Source: Streptomyces olivochromogenes
GTDB taxonomy: Bacteria > Actinomycetota > Actinomycetes > Streptomycetales > Streptomycetaceae
Reading direction: 5' to 3'
Length of the DNA stretch: 64,000 nucleotides
NCBI RefSeq assembly: GCF_021538895.1
Contig: NZ_JADDRL010000012.1
Coordinates: forward strand, 1 to 64,000
The translations under genes and the position numbers were made by a program. Shown one piece after another: positions 61,058 to 64,000 of the stretch; position 1 is the first letter of the stretch, and every line of letters starts with the position of its first letter. The notes beneath the pieces were generated by a model. It saw only the letters and a list, made by a program, of their open reading frames with translations. It had not been told where the DNA came from and did not search any database.

Positions 61058-61912
61058 ATGGACGACCGCAGTCGTGAACTCGCCGACTTCCTGCGCTCCC
61101 GCCGGGCCCGCCTCACCCCCGACCAGGCGGGGCTGCCCGCCGACGGCCGGGCCCGCCGCGTGCCCGGCCTGCGCCGTGACGAGGCCGCCCGGCTGGCCGG
61201 GGTCAGCACCGAGTACTACACCCGCCTGGAACAGGGCCGCGCAGTCCATCCCTCCCCGGAGGTCCTCGAAGCCCTCGCCCGGGCCCTTCAGCTGGACCCG
61301 TCCGAGCGCGAGCACCTCACGGACCTGGTGACCCGCCCCGCGACGCCGCGTCGTCCCCCCGCCAGCCCGCAGCGGGTGCGTCCGGGTCTGCACCTGATGC
61401 TGCAGACCCTCGACCACGTGCCCGCCTTCATCCTCGGCCGGCGCACCGACGTCCTGGCCTCCAACCGGCTCGCCCGCGAGGTCCTCACCGACTTCGACGC
61501 CCTGCCCGCGCCGCACCGCAACCTGGCCCGCTACTACCTCCTGGACCCCGAGGCCCGCGCACGGGTCGGCGACTGGGAGCGGATCGCCGCCGAAACCGTC
61601 GCCATCCTCCGCCTCGAAGCCGGCCGTTACCCGAACGACCGGCTGCTCGCCGACCTCGTCGGTGAACTCACCCTGCGGTCACCCGAGTTCTCCACCTGGT
61701 GGAACGACCACCGCGTGCTGCGCCGCACCCACGGCACGAAGCTCTACCACCACCCGCTCGTGGGCGATCTGTCCTTCTCCTACGAGTCCTTCCAGGTGCC
61801 CGGCGACGCCGACCAGTCCCTGTGCGTCTACAACGTCGAGCCCGGCTCGCCCACCGCCCAGGCCCTCCGGCTCCTGTCCAGCTGGACGGCTCCGCAGCGT
61901 CAGAACGGGTAG
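61058..61912 (+). CDS. MmyB-like helix-turn-helix transcriptional regulator
   Basis: 284 residues from ATG 61058. HTH: RVPGLRRDEAARLAGVSTEY with YYTRLEQG at about 33-60. Ligand-binding domain: LQTLDHVPAFILGRRTDVLA, RNLARYYLLDPEARARVGDW, and the C-terminal VYNVEPGSPTAQALRLLSSW. It is a paralogue of the regulator at 26059 and is likewise divergent from an SDR. Its 3' end overlaps that of the aldehyde dehydrogenase gene by 13 bp (convergent). Confidence 0.88.
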   Translation: MDDRSRELADFLRSRRARLTPDQAGLPADGRARRVPGLRRDEAARLAGVSTEYYTRLEQGRAVHPSPEVLEALARALQLDPSEREHLTDLVTRPATPRRPPASPQRVRPGLHLMLQTLDHVPAFILGRRTDVLASNRLAREVLTDFDALPAPHRNLARYYLLDPEARARVGDWERIAAETVAILRLEAGRYPNDRLLADLVGELTLRSPEFSTWWNDHRVLRRTHGTKLYHHPLVGDLSFSYESFQVPGDADQSLCVYNVEPGSPTAQALRLLSSWTAPQRQNG

Positions 61913-63360
61913 CGCGGGCGCTGCGTCGCGAGGGTCACCCAGCGGGTGTTGGAGAACGCCTCGATGCCCCAGCGGCCGCCGAACCTGCCGTAGCCGGACG
62001 CCTTGACGCCGCCGAACGGGGCCTGGGGTTCGTCGGCGACGGACTGGTCGTTGACATGGACGATGCCGGTACGGACGCGCCGGGCGACCGCCAGGCCATG
62101 AGTGCCGTTCTCGGTGAGGATGCCGCAGGTCAGACCGTTGTCGGTGTCATTGGCCAGCGCGACGGCCGCGTCGTCGTCCGTGAACGTCTCCAGCACGCAC
62201 AGCGGACCGAAGGACTCGGTGTGGAACAGGTCGGCGTCCTTGGGGACCCGGGTGAGGACGGTGGCCGGGTGCACGGCGCCGTCCGGGGCGCCGCCGCCGG
62301 CCAGGACCTTCGCGCCCTTGGCCACGGCGTCCTCGACCAGTGCGGCGACCCGGCGCGCGGCACGCGTGCCGACCAGCGGTCCCACCACCGTGTCGGGCCG
62401 GGTGGGGTCTCCGGACGGCAGCGCGGTGACCTTGGCGACGAACTTGGCCGTGAACTCCTCGGCCAGCGAGGCGTGGACGAGGATCCGGTCGCCGGACATG
62501 CAGATCTGTCCGGCGTTCAGGAACACACCGAAGCAGGCGGCGTTCACGGCGTGGTCCACATCGGCGTCGTCGAGCACGATCACCGCGTTCTTGCCGCCCA
62601 ACTCCAGCACGGCGGGCTTGAGATGACGCGCCGCGTGTTCGCCGATGATCCGCCCGACGCCCGTGGACCCGGTGAAGTTCACGGCCCGCACCCGGGGATC
62701 GGCGACGAGGGTCTCGGCGATCTCGGCGGCGTCCTCGCGGGCGTTGGTGACGACGTTGAGCACGCCGTCCGGCAGCCCGGCCTCCCGCAGCACGTCCGCG
62801 ACGAGCAGTCCGCAGGCGATCGGCGCGTCCTCGCTGGGCTTGACGACGACGGTGTTGCCGGCGGCCAGCGGCGCGGCGACGGCCCGTACGCCCAGGATGA
62901 CCGGGGCGTTCCAGGGCGCGAACGCGGCGACGACACCGAGCGGTTCGCGCACCGCGAGGCCCAGCGTGCCCGCCTCCTGCGCGCTGAGCACCTCACCGCG
63001 CGGCGCGGTGGTCGCGGCGGCGGCCTCGCGCAGGATGTTCGCGGCCAGCGCCACGTTGAAGCAGGCCCAGGGGCGGGTGCCGCCGACCTCGTGCGCCATG
63101 ACCTCGGCCACCTGGTCCCGGCGCCCGTCCAGCAGGTCGGCCGCCTTGAGGAAGATCGCGCGTCGGGCGAAGGGCGCCAGTTCCGCCCACTCCCCGAAGG
63201 CCGCCTCCGCCGCGTCCACCGCCCGCCGCACGTCCTGGGGCCCGGCGGCGGCCACGGTCGCGTACACCTCGCCGGTGAAGGGGCTGACGTCGTCCTCCGT
63301 CCGGCCGGAGGCGGCCGGTACGTCCTTGCCGCCGATGAACAGCTCACGGGTGATCGGCAC
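61900..63360 (-). CDS. aldehyde dehydrogenase (benzaldehyde/salicylaldehyde dehydrogenase-like)
   Basis: 486 residues from GTG 63360. The NAD-binding VAAFAPWNAPVILGVRAVA and VVKPSEDAP, the catalytic Glu253 (ELGGKN) and Cys287 (AGQICMS), 34 residues apart, and the C-terminal FGGVKASGYGRFGG are all present. The sequence around PWNAPVILG and GGKNAVIVL resembles aromatic aldehyde dehydrogenases. It oxidises aldehydes to acids with NAD(P). A GTGAA-A-TTCAC palindrome with an extra TTCAC lies 25 bp upstream of its start. Confidence 0.88.
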   Translation of the reverse strand: MPITRELFIGGKDVPAASGRTEDDVSPFTGEVYATVAAAGPQDVRRAVDAAEAAFGEWAELAPFARRAIFLKAADLLDGRRDQVAEVMAHEVGGTRPWACFNVALAANILREAAAATTAPRGEVLSAQEAGTLGLAVREPLGVVAAFAPWNAPVILGVRAVAAPLAAGNTVVVKPSEDAPIACGLLVADVLREAGLPDGVLNVVTNAREDAAEIAETLVADPRVRAVNFTGSTGVGRIIGEHAARHLKPAVLELGGKNAVIVLDDADVDHAVNAACFGVFLNAGQICMSGDRILVHASLAEEFTAKFVAKVTALPSGDPTRPDTVVGPLVGTRAARRVAALVEDAVAKGAKVLAGGGAPDGAVHPATVLTRVPKDADLFHTESFGPLCVLETFTDDDAAVALANDTDNGLTCGILTENGTHGLAVARRVRTGIVHVNDQSVADEPQAPFGGVKASGYGRFGGRWGIEAFSNTRWVTLATQRPRYPF

Positions 63361-63384
63361 GTTGCGGCTCCCGGTGTTCGTCAG

Positions 63385-63400
63385 GTGAAATTCACTTCAC
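63385..63400. promoter_or_regulatory. palindrome plus half-site upstream of aldehyde dehydrogenase
   Basis: GTGAA-A-TTCAC at 63385-63395 is perfect, with a second TTCAC at 63396-63400. It is AT-rich against its surroundings and close to the start at 63360. Candidate operator, regulator unknown. Confidence 0.4.
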
Positions 63401-63601
63401 AATCGGTTACGCGCATGCTGCGCCGAAGGTCGCGGACGCGTCAAGGGCCTGCGGAGCGCCTTTTCGTGGGCGGCCCGGCCATCGTCGGTGAACGCCGGGA
63501 GAGCCTGTGGCCGCCGCGCTCGGCATCACCTACGATATTCCACGGATTTATGGATGAACGAGTTCCGTTCGTCAGGGAAGGCCAGGAGGACCAGGAGGAC
63601 C

Positions 63602-64000
63602 ATGAGCGACCTGAAGATGCCGTCCGCCGACACGCTCGCCGCCGACCCGGCGGCCGCCCAGCGCCGCATCCTGAAAGTCCTGGTCGCCTCCCAGATCCTC
63701 AGCGGTGCCGGCCTGGCCGCCGGCATCACCGTGGGCGCCCTCCTGGCCCAGGACATGCTCGGCACCACCGGCCTGGCCGGACTGCCCAGCGCCCTGTTCA
63801 CCGCGGGCAGCGCGCTGACGGCGATAGGCGTCGGCCGCATATCGCAGTCCCGCGGCCGCCGCCCGGGCCTGGCCGCCGGCTACCTCACCGGCGCCCTCGG
63901 CAGCCTCGGCGTCATCACCGCCGCCGTCACCGACAGCCCCGCCCTGCTCTTCGTCGCTCTGTTCGTCTACGGCGCGGGATCGGCCACCAACCTCCAGGCC
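63602..64000 (+). CDS. MFS transporter, 3' end outside the window
   Basis: 133 codons from ATG 63602, preceded by a tandem ggaggaccaggaggacc with two overlapping binding sites. Membrane helices appear in the order typical of an MFS N-terminal half: LKVLVASQILSGAGLAAGIT, LAGLPSALFTAGSALTAIGV, then GRISQSRGRRPGLAAGYLTG, which is the conserved loop 2-3 motif (RxGRRP-like), then LLFVALFVYGAGSATNL. Substrate unknown. A GAACG-5-CGTTC dyad at 63556-63570 lies 31 bp upstream of the start. Confidence 0.85.
   Translation, partial: MSDLKMPSADTLAADPAAAQRRILKVLVASQILSGAGLAAGITVGALLAQDMLGTTGLAGLPSALFTAGSALTAIGVGRISQSRGRRPGLAAGYLTGALGSLGVITAAVTDSPALLFVALFVYGAGSATNLQA

Overview
The window is a very GC-rich actinobacterial chromosome segment, almost certainly from a Streptomyces species. 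The signs are strong G/C bias at third codon positions, frequent GTG starts, GTGA/ATGA stop-start overlaps, many secreted Sec/Tat proteins, Hanks-type kinases, LanM and SARP-like STAND/LuxR regulators, and a TTA codon in a regulator. There are no rRNA, tRNA or CRISPR features and no complete transposase gene. The content looks like a chromosome arm or its border: accessory, secreted and regulatory genes with few core genes.

Layout. 1-8.3 kb: a secreted M1-type metalloprotease, a flavin reductase pair, a membrane PP2C phosphatase, a NAD kinase with an insertion, a CorA transporter and small SHOCT and DUF6325-like proteins. 8.6-16.7 kb: a cyclase-family hydrolase, a GMC oxidoreductase, an SDR, cytochrome bd oxidase (cydAB) and a GH15 glucosidase/trehalase. 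These could form a redox and sugar-oxidation neighbourhood. 16.9-22.9 kb: a DUF2254 membrane protein, a mycothiol-type DsbA-fold reductase, a small zinc-ribbon pair, a GCS2 ligase, and DedA divergent from a Tat-exported intradiol dioxygenase around a 33-bp nested palindrome. 23-28.9 kb: a STAND/LuxR regulator with an N-terminal zinc-ribbon-like motif and a TTA codon, a MmyB-like regulator divergent from an SDR, and an NPY-repeat membrane protein. 29-36.4 kb: a YncE/phosphoesterase protein, a lipoprotein, a streptogrisin-like protease and a secreted GH2-AbfB glycosidase.

36.4-43.5 kb: a DUF4157 (eCIS-core) protein with a C-terminal ADP-ribosyltransferase signature. A 138-bp MITE-like element separates it from a GntR / CrtC-like / GMC three-gene operon joined by ATGA overlaps. 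43.5-54 kb: two Ser/Thr kinases, a TPR protein, small proteins and a membrane STAND-ATPase with 15 WD40 repeats. 54-64 kb: an exported class A beta-lactamase-like hydrolase, a GH46 chitosanase, an orphan class II lanthipeptide unit (a 66-residue Ser/Cys-rich precursor candidate plus LanM), a second SDR/MmyB pair, an aldehyde dehydrogenase, and the start of an MFS transporter cut by the window end.

The most interesting systems are the small lanthipeptide unit (56.7-60.0 kb) and the DUF4157-ART candidate injection-system effector (36.4-39.3 kb). Next come two divergent MmyB/SDR modules that each carry an inverted repeat with a 9-nt spacer, and the 33-bp operator at 21.94 kb. Functions are inferred from motifs read by eye; no database search was run.
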